Assembly: GCF_019145205.1 (NCBI RefSeq)
Contig: NZ_JAHSTT010000007.1
Span: 62,001-126,000 of the forward strand
DNA from: Pseudomonas khavaziana
GTDB lineage: Bacteria > Pseudomonadota > Gammaproteobacteria > Pseudomonadales > Pseudomonadaceae
Length of the DNA: 64,000 nucleotides
Direction of reading: 5' to 3'
Numbering within the stretch: position 1 is the first letter of the stretch; each line of letters starts with the position of its first letter. This document shows, in pieces, positions 28,766-36,443 of this stretch. The notes under the pieces are model-generated. The model was not told the DNA's origin and did not search any database. It saw only the letters and a program-made list of their open reading frames with translations. The translations under genes were made by a program, and so were the position numbers.

Positions 28766-30095
28766 GCTGAACCACCAGCGAGGAATGGAATCCGGTAAAA
28801 GAGGCCAAGAAGCTATCTGCGAGAGCTTGTTTGATCGGAGCTGCTTGAATGAATTTGATGTACTTGAACGTGGTCGCCTCGGAGTTGGGGCCGTGCAGCA
28901 GAGCCTTTCCTACGACGGAGATCGCGATTGCGACATAGCTACACGCACTTAGAGCCAGTCGGGCCAATTCAGTCCCGAATGTGCAGCGAGATTGGTGGAA
29001 GTGGAATGAGCGAAGGGCCGGGACACCAGCGGCGATACCTGTTTTTCGAAACGACGACATCTCTACGTTCACTGCTGATGATTGATCTGAACCCCTACGC
29101 CCATAGGAATTTCCGAAGCGTGTCAGAAAGAGCAGATCACGATTCTCTGGTGTCGCTGCGGCTTCTCGTCTCATCCGCTCAAGAGTCTTGGCATACTCCA
29201 ACAACTCATCGCGAAGTGCTTCGGGTATCCAGACTTGGCCAGTGACATCGAACTTTGTGTGAACCGGCGGCGAAGCACCTGGCCCCAACGTCATGCGTAA
29301 CAGCCCGTGAGCTGATGGATCAGGGATTGCTCGCTTCAGCGTTTCAATTTTCAGGTCGCAAATACTGCCAAGGCGCATTCCAGTAAAAAAGCCAAGGGAG
29401 AGCATGAGGTACAACTCACGGGTAACCTCAGTTTTCGCAAGGTTGAGAATTGCGTCGCGATCAGTCGCCGAGACAGGTAACAATCCGTCTTCCAGTGCCT
29501 CCCCGTGCCTGGCGCGATTAGGAATACCAATATCTGTAGTAACGCCGTTCAGTGAGCGCTCGAATCCAACGTGGTCGAAGTATGTAATGAAATATGGCTT
29601 GTCACGCCAGAGAGGCAGATCCGGTGATAGCAACCCTTTGCCTTTGACCCATCGATAAAACATAACGCAGTTGCGCATGTACTCTGATGCCGTCGATGGG
29701 CTGAGTTGACCTGAATCGCGCATCTTGATAAGCGCGCCGCGATACCGCACTAAGCACCGGTCAGCCTTGCGCACAGGAAAGGTCAGCCAGTGTAATGCGT
29801 GGTGTTCTAGAAATTTGGCGTAGCTCAGCAGTCCGTTCATGTTGCTTGCAACGGTCTTCAGTGAGGTATCACCGATGCTTACACGCTCTACAGCCCAAAG
29901 GTTAGCCTCCCTCCAAGGTTTACAGTCTGCCCAGAAGATCTGTGGCACGCCCTCGATAGCAAGCCGGTTGCTACTGGATTGGTATTGGGGCTTGCCAGCG
30001 ATTAACTCAACGTAGTGCGGTGCGTAGCGGATGCGTTCAAGCGTGGCCAACAGGATCTCCAGCAAACAGATTCGATGTCCATAACATAGCATCAT
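28755..30095 (-). CDS. tyrosine recombinase GinA-like, element 1
   Basis: A 446-residue recombinase, first gene of the four-gene module. The motifs are Arg in FFTGMRLGSICDLK, HQSRCTFGTELARL (box II) and LLHGPNSEATTFKYIKF (His and Tyr). An N-terminal SAM-like domain (about 60-180) should bind the att arms. The ATG at 30095 is only 35 bases from the element end, with AAGG just before it, so a promoter inside the element is unlikely. Transcription probably enters from umuC. Confidence 0.85.
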   Translation of the reverse strand: MMLCYGHRICLLEILLATLERIRYAPHYVELIAGKPQYQSSSNRLAIEGVPQIFWADCKPWREANLWAVERVSIGDTSLKTVASNMNGLLSYAKFLEHHALHWLTFPVRKADRCLVRYRGALIKMRDSGQLSPSTASEYMRNCVMFYRWVKGKGLLSPDLPLWRDKPYFITYFDHVGFERSLNGVTTDIGIPNRARHGEALEDGLLPVSATDRDAILNLAKTEVTRELYLMLSLGFFTGMRLGSICDLKIETLKRAIPDPSAHGLLRMTLGPGASPPVHTKFDVTGQVWIPEALRDELLEYAKTLERMRREAAATPENRDLLFLTRFGNSYGRRGSDQSSAVNVEMSSFRKTGIAAGVPALRSFHFHQSRCTFGTELARLALSACSYVAIAISVVGKALLHGPNSEATTFKYIKFIQAAPIKQALADSFLASFTGFHSSLVVQHEE

Positions 30096-30130
30096 ATGCC
30101 TTGGGCGTCCGTACCCATTAACTTACTCTT

Positions 30131-30331
30131 ATCGATACTGTAAATCTCGACGGCAGGAACCATTGATTCAATCAGAGTCATCACTCGCTCGCTCATGTCG
30201 CCATAGAGCGCGTAGTTGGATGAGAAGTGAACGATGCCGTGCTGCTTCAGTTTGTGTTTGATTTGGAAATACGGCTCGCCCATCTTGATAAAAGGCTTGG
30301 CGTCGTAGCTGCGGGCAATGACGCAGCCATC
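30131..30331 (-). pseudogene. umuC: umuC (rulB), middle segment: codons 39-105
   Basis: Between the two inserts lies DGCVIARSYDAKPFIKMG to AVEIYSID, the part of the polymerase between the first palm motif and the catalytic SIDEA motif. At 30332-30349 the frame continues into element 2 (SFRYN upstream), and beyond 30130 it runs into element 1 (KSKLMGTDAQGI). The retained 65 complete codons join in frame with both flanking segments. The Asp and Glu of the SIDEA active site are on opposite sides of element 1. Confidence 0.9.
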
Positions 30332-30347
30332 GTTATATCTGAATGAC

Positions 30348-30360
30348 ACTAACTGTTAGT
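30348..30360. promoter_or_regulatory. palindrome in the left end of element 2 (candidate recombinase site)
   Basis: ACTAACTGTTAGT is a 6-1-6 perfect palindrome 12 bases from the umuC junction. Its GTTAGTA half matches the opposite element end in position and orientation. It is a likely binding site for the element's recombinases. Confidence 0.55.
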
Positions 30361-30438
30361 ACGATCTAATCTGCTGATTTATATAACAATTACTTCGCTA
30401 ACATTTTCCTGCTTTTTTGGCCCGATGCTCATCTTCGA

Positions 30439-30663
30439 ATGTCCATTTTTCAGCATCCTGAGCGATGGCTTGTGCCCAATATATGGTCAGCCGCATCACA
30501 GAAGGTCATGCAGGTGATGGATCAAATCAATGTGAAATGGGGCCGGGGCACGATGCGACCGGCTTGTGCCCCAGTGGCCCCTGATTGGGGAATGAAGCGC
30601 GAGATGCTCAGTCCCAGCTACACAACCCGGATCGATCAGCTCTGGAAGGTCAAATGCTCATAG
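30439..30663 (+). pseudogene. second umuC 3' fragment (C-terminal ~58 codons), inverted
   Basis: The translation SQKVMQVMDQINVKWGRGTM, followed by KREMLSPSYTTRIDQLWKVK, equals the C-terminus of UmuC/RulB. It is similar but not identical to the resident copy (DQINERWGRGTLR, QSYTTKLDQLWSV). It lies inside element 2, on the opposite strand, and its stop is three bases from the stop of the ginD-like gene. Residues before about SAASQK are unrelated. It is probably a scar picked up from a former host gene. Confidence 0.8.
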
Positions 30664-30665
30664 GG

Positions 30666-31100
30666 CTATCTGCCAGGCCTCTTTGGTAAGGCCACAACCT
30701 TGCCGCTGGAGACGGCTTTCAACTCAGCCACTTCAAATATCAGCCGTTGGTTTACAGAGGCAATTCGAGCGAGCTCTTCTAAGATTTGTTCGTTTTCTGC
30801 ACGAAGAACCCTGTTTTTCTCCTTCTCGCTCATCAGCGCCTGATGCTTCGAATCCCGCTGCGCACGCACCGACTTTCCCGTCAAGGTGCGAATCTTCTCC
30901 GCCACTGCAGGGTAAGTATTATGGATGAGACCTGGCGTAACCCCCGCAGCTCGGGCAACCGAAGCGATAGAAACCTTTTCGTTTCCTGCGACCAAACTTT
31001 CAATGACCTTATCCAGAGTTTCCAAGGTCTTTGATCTTGAACGACTTGGGGTCTGCTCCTGCGACAACTTAGTCACCATTTTAGTCTTCGGCCTCATCAT
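30666..31100 (-). CDS. GinD-like small HTH/coiled-coil protein, element 2
   Basis: A 144-residue protein with a TetR-like helix-turn-helix near residues 42-65 (VSIASVARAAGVTPGLIHN), then a long basic coiled coil (about 75-130, EKEKNRVLRAENEQILEELA). It shares architecture with TnpC of Tn554-type transposons and with GinD. The start could be MMRPKTKM at 31100 or MVTKLSQ at 31079, the latter overlapping the end of the third recombinase as ATGG/TAA. It likely assists recombination or represses the module. Confidence 0.75.
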   Translation of the reverse strand: MMRPKTKMVTKLSQEQTPSRSRSKTLETLDKVIESLVAGNEKVSIASVARAAGVTPGLIHNTYPAVAEKIRTLTGKSVRAQRDSKHQALMSEKEKNRVLRAENEQILEELARIASVNQRLIFEVAELKAVSSGKVVALPKRPGR

Positions 31101-32913
31101 CGTTTATGGGCGAAAGCCCCAGGCTGGTGATGACGTCGAACGCTATTTGCAAATCGCGCTCTGCCCGCTGTCTCACTGCGGGGCCAGCATCCACAATCTT
31201 GATCAGCTCCAGCTGCTGGCCGTAAATGTCCTGCCAAGTAGCGGCAAAGAATTCATCGATCACTGAATTTTTGCACCCTGGACACCGCGTGGCTTCGTAT
31301 AGACCTGCGCCGCCACAACCACGTTCCGTAGCAATGCACCAACCATGTCCAGTTGCACGAATGTTGGCATGTGGGGCCGTCTGAGCAAGTAAAGCGGCCC
31401 TGTCTTTGATCGGAATTGCCCTCATCTCCACAATCTTTTCGCCGGCCCCACCTGCCAGCGGCTGATCATCAAGCCACGACTCGATCAAGTCGATTTTAAA
31501 TTCTGTCATCTGCTGGAAAATCTCATCAAAAAGGGAAAGATCTTGCTGCGGATTGGACGCATAAAGTTGGGTCATACTCATGCTGCTATGTTTGAACTGC
31601 CACTTCAGGTAGATGAGTGAAGTACGGCCCATTCGAGATTCTACAAAAGTTCTTGCATATGTACGCCTGCACTGGTGCGTCCTTAATTGCCAATCACTTC
31701 CAGCAGCCTTCGCTAAACGGTCAAACGCAACGTTGGAGGCAGCCCCACTAAGAGCCTGGACATGTTGATCCTCAATTTTTCCGTATGGAGCATGCCGTTC
31801 GAGAAATAGTTTTTTCGAGTCAGTTCGAGCTTTTTCAAGCCTCAAAAGATGCTCGGCTGGATTATCAGGACTTACAATTCTTGAAAGATACCTGATTTCT
31901 TGCTCCAACTCATTCCTGATTGTCACCGAATATTTGCCTAAGAGTTCCAGCGCATTCAGAGTCAACTCTGGCACAAGATATTCTACTCGGCCCTTTCCCG
32001 TTTTATGCTCGATTGTGGAAACCCAGCAAAATAGAACTCCATCCTTCAGCTCTCTGCGCCAAGCACCCACCTCAATACCAATGGCTTCATCATTGCGCAT
32101 GCCGCTGGTGATTGAAACTATAAATAGAACAGCATCCCTGCAAATAGTTGACAGTTGATCATCACTAGGATGGTATCCAATGCCATTTGCCGCTAACTCA
32201 GACTCAATTCCCCAAACAATGCTTTCGCTGTGATTAAATATTTTGGCCAGCTCGTCAGGTGGAATGACATCCGTCCGCCCAACGTTTTTATTTGCAGCAT
32301 CTATACCTTTTACTTTTCCAATGCCGCAAATTCGCCACAACGTAGAATTACCCCATGGATAATTTTGAAGTGGAAACAACGTATCGGTAGCAAACACCCA
32401 AAGGAAATCAATAACACGCAGGCGCCCATACAGCGGAAGTGGCCTTAACTTCAGCTCACTCTTGCAATGATGGACATAATTGCTGATATGGATCGGGCGA
32501 ACATCTGAAAAGCGAGAAACACCAAGCTTGTCTAACCATCTAACAAACGGCATCACACTCGCAACAGCGAAAGTAGTAAGACCACGCGCAATTGGAGGTT
32601 TGGAACGAGGCATGCCTCTCTTAAACCAAGCATATGCAATTGCCTTACAGTCACCAATCAGTGTTTTGGGCATACTCATATCCCAATTGATAAACTTGAA
32701 GGACTGGGAAACATTGGCCTGATCAAAAAATGGTCGAAAATCCCACTGCGCATCGCCAAATCTGCTAAGAACCAGCGTCTCCCCGTGCTCATTAATGATT
32801 GCACTGATCACAATAGCATCGCGTTCTTGAGGAGTTAGGCCGCTGGCAGTAACTGGCTGAGCGATGAGGACATCATATGCCTTCAAGACCGCATTTGCGC
32901 TTCTCGCGTTCAA
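31081..32913 (-). CDS. tyrosine recombinase GinC-like, element 2
   Basis: A 610-residue recombinase with all catalytic boxes: Arg in VSITSGMRNDEAIGIE, HxxR in RTHQCRRTYARTFVE, His in LKWQFKHSSMSMTQLYAS and Tyr at its end. A C-terminal region with CIATERGCGGAGLYEATRCP and another cysteine may hold zinc. It overlaps the second recombinase by four bases. The codon use is more AT-rich than in element 1's homologue, implying separate origins of the two modules. Confidence 0.85.
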   Translation of the reverse strand: MNARSANAVLKAYDVLIAQPVTASGLTPQERDAIVISAIINEHGETLVLSRFGDAQWDFRPFFDQANVSQSFKFINWDMSMPKTLIGDCKAIAYAWFKRGMPRSKPPIARGLTTFAVASVMPFVRWLDKLGVSRFSDVRPIHISNYVHHCKSELKLRPLPLYGRLRVIDFLWVFATDTLFPLQNYPWGNSTLWRICGIGKVKGIDAANKNVGRTDVIPPDELAKIFNHSESIVWGIESELAANGIGYHPSDDQLSTICRDAVLFIVSITSGMRNDEAIGIEVGAWRRELKDGVLFCWVSTIEHKTGKGRVEYLVPELTLNALELLGKYSVTIRNELEQEIRYLSRIVSPDNPAEHLLRLEKARTDSKKLFLERHAPYGKIEDQHVQALSGAASNVAFDRLAKAAGSDWQLRTHQCRRTYARTFVESRMGRTSLIYLKWQFKHSSMSMTQLYASNPQQDLSLFDEIFQQMTEFKIDLIESWLDDQPLAGGAGEKIVEMRAIPIKDRAALLAQTAPHANIRATGHGWCIATERGCGGAGLYEATRCPGCKNSVIDEFFAATWQDIYGQQLELIKIVDAGPAVRQRAERDLQIAFDVITSLGLSPINDDEAED

Positions 32914-34520
32914 AGTTGGCCGTCCCGTTTCTTCTTCATAAATTCTATTTTCTTAGCCCAGAATAAATGCGGTGATAATTTGGCCTTAGCACGGGCTTGC
33001 GCAACCAAACCCGCGTCAAAATTCTTCAGAGTAAACTCATCTATCAATCGAATATAATCAAACTGCCTTCTGCGCCATGCCTCCCACTCATCCGTAAGGA
33101 AGTATTCAACTTCCGCATACAGAAATTGTTGATAGCTAAACAGTCGATATAGATCCTCCAGCGTGCCAACGATTGCATAGCTAGGACAGCCGAGGCAGTG
33201 AACAAACTCAGAACAGTGATTCACGCCATCCTTAGGCGCTAGGCTGCCGTAAAGGCTGTCCTTGCAGCCTCCTGGCGGCGTCGGTATGACATGGATGCCC
33301 CTAAGCTTGTCCGGGAAAGCTTCCCCAACAAATCTCGCGCCTTCAGCCTTGATCTCTTCATTTATCCTCAAGTAATGATTATCTGCGACACTTGAGGTAT
33401 GCCCCATAACTGATGAGACTTCGAGAATGTCGCCTCCACTCAATTTCCATAAGCGGCTTTCCATGGTCTTCCGTAGCCGACTAAGTGTTACATTTAGCCG
33501 ATTACCGCCATCATCCTGAAGGGCGTGGCGCTCACAAATACTCTTAGTGCTAACATATATAGCACTTCCTGATAGGCTGATAATGTTGTTTTCACCGCCA
33601 CGCTGCCCTGAACGATACAGCCATACATATGAGCTAATCTCGTCTGATGCCAATGCCACAAGCGGCTTACTGATCTCAAGAGCCTTGTTTAAGACCGCAA
33701 CGCCATCGAGTGGAATCGTACTATATTCATCAAGTAGGTTAGTTTGACGGATCGTTTTGCTCTGAGCACCTTTCCCTCGACGCTTTATCGTATTTATCAA
33801 TCTGAGATTTGGCACAAAAGGATGTGGCTGCAGTGCGTCTCTAGTCATTTCAAGTAGCGGTGTGGTGTTAATACCAGATCGCGCTGCCGTAATCAGCAGC
33901 ATCACCGTCATAGCCTCTGCCCCATTACCGATGAATGTTCCCTTATGAATTGCCACGAGGTCAGACTTTAATGCCCCAAGCAGCCTTTTCATTTCGTCCA
34001 TGGTAAGTGGATTTGCATCCTTGGTATTTTGCGCATTGTTGGGGAATGGATTAGGCGGCAATAGATTATCAGTATCGGCTTCTACGAATCCATAATCAGC
34101 CAACACAATAACCAGTGACTTTAGGCTGGTGTAGTAGTTCTTGGCAGTCGTACCGTTGGGGTACTTTAGCTTCAGCCAAGAGACGTAGCGTTCCAAATGG
34201 CGTTTTGTGAGGCTGTTCGGTGTCGCAGGCGGCGACTCTATCGAACTTCCAGCTAAGAAACTAATAAAGAATCTAAGCCCATTCGTAGAGTATCCAATCA
34301 AAGTGGAAACGGAGAAATTTCCTCCTTGCAGAAGCGCCCGAATGACATAAATACTTTGGATCGCCCAAGCGTCGAAGCCAAGACCCAGATATTGAGAGTG
34401 GTCGATTTGCCTGTACTTTCTAGGGTTTCTGGGCAGGTCAATTTTAATGCTGTCGTCAACCGCCTCAAATCCCTTAGTAACGGATGGTAGTACCGCTTTG
34501 TAATTTTTTTGCCGAGCCAA
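32910..34520 (-). CDS. tyrosine recombinase GinB-like, element 2 (Arg I replaced)
   Basis: A 536-residue integrase-fold protein. At the first catalytic position, ITAARSGINTTPLLEM has Asn instead of Arg, the same change as in the element 1 GinB. Box II (SRLRKTMESRLWKL) and the His...Tyr box (VMGHTSSVADNHYLRI) are intact. A Cys-rich tail (GVNHCSEFVHCLGCP) resembles the zinc-binding end of the other GinB. It overlaps the next gene as ATGA. Confidence 0.85.
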   Translation of the reverse strand: MARQKNYKAVLPSVTKGFEAVDDSIKIDLPRNPRKYRQIDHSQYLGLGFDAWAIQSIYVIRALLQGGNFSVSTLIGYSTNGLRFFISFLAGSSIESPPATPNSLTKRHLERYVSWLKLKYPNGTTAKNYYTSLKSLVIVLADYGFVEADTDNLLPPNPFPNNAQNTKDANPLTMDEMKRLLGALKSDLVAIHKGTFIGNGAEAMTVMLLITAARSGINTTPLLEMTRDALQPHPFVPNLRLINTIKRRGKGAQSKTIRQTNLLDEYSTIPLDGVAVLNKALEISKPLVALASDEISSYVWLYRSGQRGGENNIISLSGSAIYVSTKSICERHALQDDGGNRLNVTLSRLRKTMESRLWKLSGGDILEVSSVMGHTSSVADNHYLRINEEIKAEGARFVGEAFPDKLRGIHVIPTPPGGCKDSLYGSLAPKDGVNHCSEFVHCLGCPSYAIVGTLEDLYRLFSYQQFLYAEVEYFLTDEWEAWRRRQFDYIRLIDEFTLKNFDAGLVAQARAKAKLSPHLFWAKKIEFMKKKRDGQL

Positions 34521-34530
34521 CGTAACTACC

Positions 34531-35688
34531 TCAGGTGCGTTTAGTAGAGCTAGCCATAAACATCATATCAATCTCATCCTCATACGCGAGGACGGATTGA
34601 GCCTCAAGCTGATTAATCAGGTGCAGGTAAATCATCGTTGTTTGAACATCTGAATGACCCAACCTGTCTCTGACATACAACAGCGGCTCACCTTCAAACT
34701 CTTTGCTTTTCCGAAGAGCAAGCAAGGTATAAGTCCCATAGGTGTGGCGTAGCATATGGGCCCGAACATAGAAGCCACACTTTCGCTCATAGGACTTCAT
34801 AACGTCCACTACGGAATCTTTTGAATAATGCCTGCCTTCGTTAGTCAGCAGTAGAGCAGTAACACTTCCATCACCATTAGACTTACGAACCTCTCGCTGG
34901 TGAAGGGAATAAGACCACATGCTCTCCATCAGCGACCATGGCACGTCGATAGTTCTAGGGCGGTCGTATTTTATATGCATATCTGAAGGATCAAGAGCAA
35001 CGCTGATCATTTGCCCTGGGCGCAGTCCCTTCTTCAACCTTGGGTTGAACACATATTTGAGAGGAAAAGACCTCGCTTCACAGGAGCGAAGGCCGGTACG
35101 CACCATGAGGTGGAACAATATGTTGTGGCTTGGATCGGTATCCAGGGCAAGGCATACCTTGACTTGATCCTTGGTCAAGAATTTGGTCAGGCGATTTCGC
35201 TCACGCACCATCACTGAAGCCTTCGTGCTCTCAGCTCCCGGTTGAGCGACATGACTGAGGAGGCCTGAATGTCGGGGCGCCCTTACCCTTTTCTCGCCGA
35301 AGGGCAATACGCTTATCATGTCGAGTTGCTTGGCCCAGCAGTAGAACCTAACGATCAAGGTGAGGCGACTGTTCACAGTCTTAGGATCAAGTGCTAATTC
35401 CCCGCTCGACCAATCTCTATACCTCGAAAGGATGCTTAGACCATGGGCTGGGCTTTCCTCGTTCCATGCCAACCCATTGGCTTCCAGAAAGGCGAAGTAA
35501 TCGTACAGACGCCGCCCATAGGCTTCCCACGTCAGATCACTGAGAGACTCACCAGACTCGACAAGCGTGTGCCAGAGAAAGGACTGCGCTGGTTCGACAG
35601 GCCACCCATCTGAACCAATCAGTAACGGAAAGCCTTCGAAGGATCGACCTGCCAAGGCTAGGTCTTTTGTTGCGAATACAAGCCTCAT
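34531..35688 (-). CDS. tyrosine recombinase GinA-like, element 2
   Basis: A 385-residue phage-integrase family recombinase with complete motifs: Arg in VRTGLRSCEARSFPL, HMLRHTYGTY (box II), and LGHSDVQTTMIYLHL with His and Tyr. The N-terminal core-binding domain spans about 25-150. ATG 35688 follows AAGG by six bases and lies 119 bases inside the element. It is the first recombinase downstream of the umuD promoter. Confidence 0.88.
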   Translation of the reverse strand: MRLVFATKDLALAGRSFEGFPLLIGSDGWPVEPAQSFLWHTLVESGESLSDLTWEAYGRRLYDYFAFLEANGLAWNEESPAHGLSILSRYRDWSSGELALDPKTVNSRLTLIVRFYCWAKQLDMISVLPFGEKRVRAPRHSGLLSHVAQPGAESTKASVMVRERNRLTKFLTKDQVKVCLALDTDPSHNILFHLMVRTGLRSCEARSFPLKYVFNPRLKKGLRPGQMISVALDPSDMHIKYDRPRTIDVPWSLMESMWSYSLHQREVRKSNGDGSVTALLLTNEGRHYSKDSVVDVMKSYERKCGFYVRAHMLRHTYGTYTLLALRKSKEFEGEPLLYVRDRLGHSDVQTTMIYLHLINQLEAQSVLAYEDEIDMMFMASSTKRT

Positions 35689-35807
35689 TCCGCTGCCTTA
35701 AACCACTATGAATGGATTGCGTCCTGACGGCTCGATACGGTTGATCTAGAGCGTTTCAGAAGGTGGCGCGGACTGTACAGGAATTACTAACGGTTTCCAC
35801 CCCTCAG

Positions 35808-35924
35808 ATCGTTATTGCTCAGTACGACGATAGGCACCTTTGTCAGGTCTGGACGAAATACCCGTTCGCAGCTTGCATAGAAACTGTTGCAGTCAATCAG
35901 CGCGAAGACTGGCGCGTTAGACAT
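35808..35924 (-). pseudogene. umuC: umuC (rulB), 5' segment: codons 1-39
   Basis: From ATG 35924, overlapping the umuD stop by eight bases, the frame reads MSNAPVFALIDCNSFYASCE to IVVLSNND. This is the N-terminus of UmuC with the first catalytic Asp (residue 11) and steric-gate neighbourhood. It then runs into element 2 (LRGGNR, stop). The remaining coding sequence lies at 30131-30331 and 18757-19719. Confidence 0.92.
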
Positions 35925-36342
35925 GACTGCGCACCGTGCTGGTGATCACGCCCCAAATCGATAGCTCGTCACCCTCCAATACATACCGCGCTGGGTATTT
36001 CGGATTGTCAGATAAAAGAATCACCTCTTTCCCACGCCTGCACAGCCGCTTGCAGACAGGATCATTATTCAAGAGAGCCACAACAACGTGCCCGTGGACC
36101 GGCTCAATTGACCGGTCCACAACTGCCAGGTCTCCCTCAAAAATTCCCGCACCTTGCATACTTTCGCCAGTAATCGCGATCAGATAGACGTGCGGTGCCC
36201 TGATATTTAGGACTTCATCCAATGAGATGTGCTGCTCAATGTGGTCGGCCGCTGGTGATGGGAACCCAGCCGGCACACGAAACGAGCAAAAAGGCAGCTT
36301 CGTGCCGCCTTCGGATATAGGACCTAAAATGGTAAAGCTCAT
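35917..36342 (-). CDS. umuD: UmuD (RulA) translesion synthesis subunit
   Basis: A 141-residue UmuD. The RecA-stimulated self-cleavage site is Ala25-Gly26 (VPAGFPSP). The serine nucleophile is Ser61 in TGESMQGAG and the lysine is Lys98 in DPVCKRLC. UmuD' with UmuC forms DNA polymerase V, which copies damaged DNA. ATG 36342 follows AGAAGG, and a perfect LexA box lies 21 bases upstream. umuC, which overlaps its end, is interrupted twice, so UmuD has no complete partner here unless the inserts excise or another umuC exists. Confidence 0.92.
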   Translation of the reverse strand: MSFTILGPISEGGTKLPFCSFRVPAGFPSPAADHIEQHISLDEVLNIRAPHVYLIAITGESMQGAGIFEGDLAVVDRSIEPVHGHVVVALLNNDPVCKRLCRRGKEVILLSDNPKYPARYVLEGDELSIWGVITSTVRSHV

Positions 36343-36362
36343 GATGCAGCCTTCTACAAATA

Positions 36363-36378
36363 CTGTACGAATGTACAG
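36363..36378. promoter_or_regulatory. LexA (SOS) box
   Basis: CTGTACGAATGTACAG fits the LexA consensus CTGT-N8-ACAG exactly, with near-perfect dyad symmetry. It lies between umuD and the divergent SRAP remnant, so it should once have controlled both in response to DNA damage. Confidence 0.93.
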
Positions 36379-36443
36379 TTAACTTTGCAGCCGGCTTGCG
36401 GTCAATTTTTCTGTAGGGGATTTCGACAGACGGAACGGTGCCC

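Larger units (their letters stand above)
19720..30130. mobile_element. GInt / rulB integron-like element 1 (recombinase trio plus cargo)
   Basis: Bounded by the umuC codon-105 junctions: GAT at 19717-19719 on the left and GAT at 30131-30133 on the right. Just inside the ends, inverted sequences AAGGGTAAGG (19726-19735) and AAGAGTAAGT (read leftward from 30130) are similar. Inside lie, from the right end, three tyrosine recombinases, a small HTH/coiled-coil gene, a broken IS5-type transposase, two AT-rich cargo genes and a group II intron remnant. The four-gene module matches the ginABCD layout of GInt islands, which insert in rulB/umuC of pseudomonads. Confidence 0.85.
30332..35807. mobile_element. 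GInt / rulB integron-like element 2 (recombinase trio)
   Basis: Inserted after umuC codon 39. The flanks share the eight bases ATCGTTAT (30329-30336 and 35808-35815), part of umuC. Read inward, the ends begin CTGA and both carry AAC-N-GTTAGTA at the same distance (30348-30360 region and 35784-35795), forming imperfect terminal inverted repeats. Contents: ginA-, ginB-, ginC- and ginD-like genes, plus a 3' umuC fragment in the opposite direction. There is no other cargo. It is distinct in sequence from element 1, so it is not a duplicate. Confidence 0.85.
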
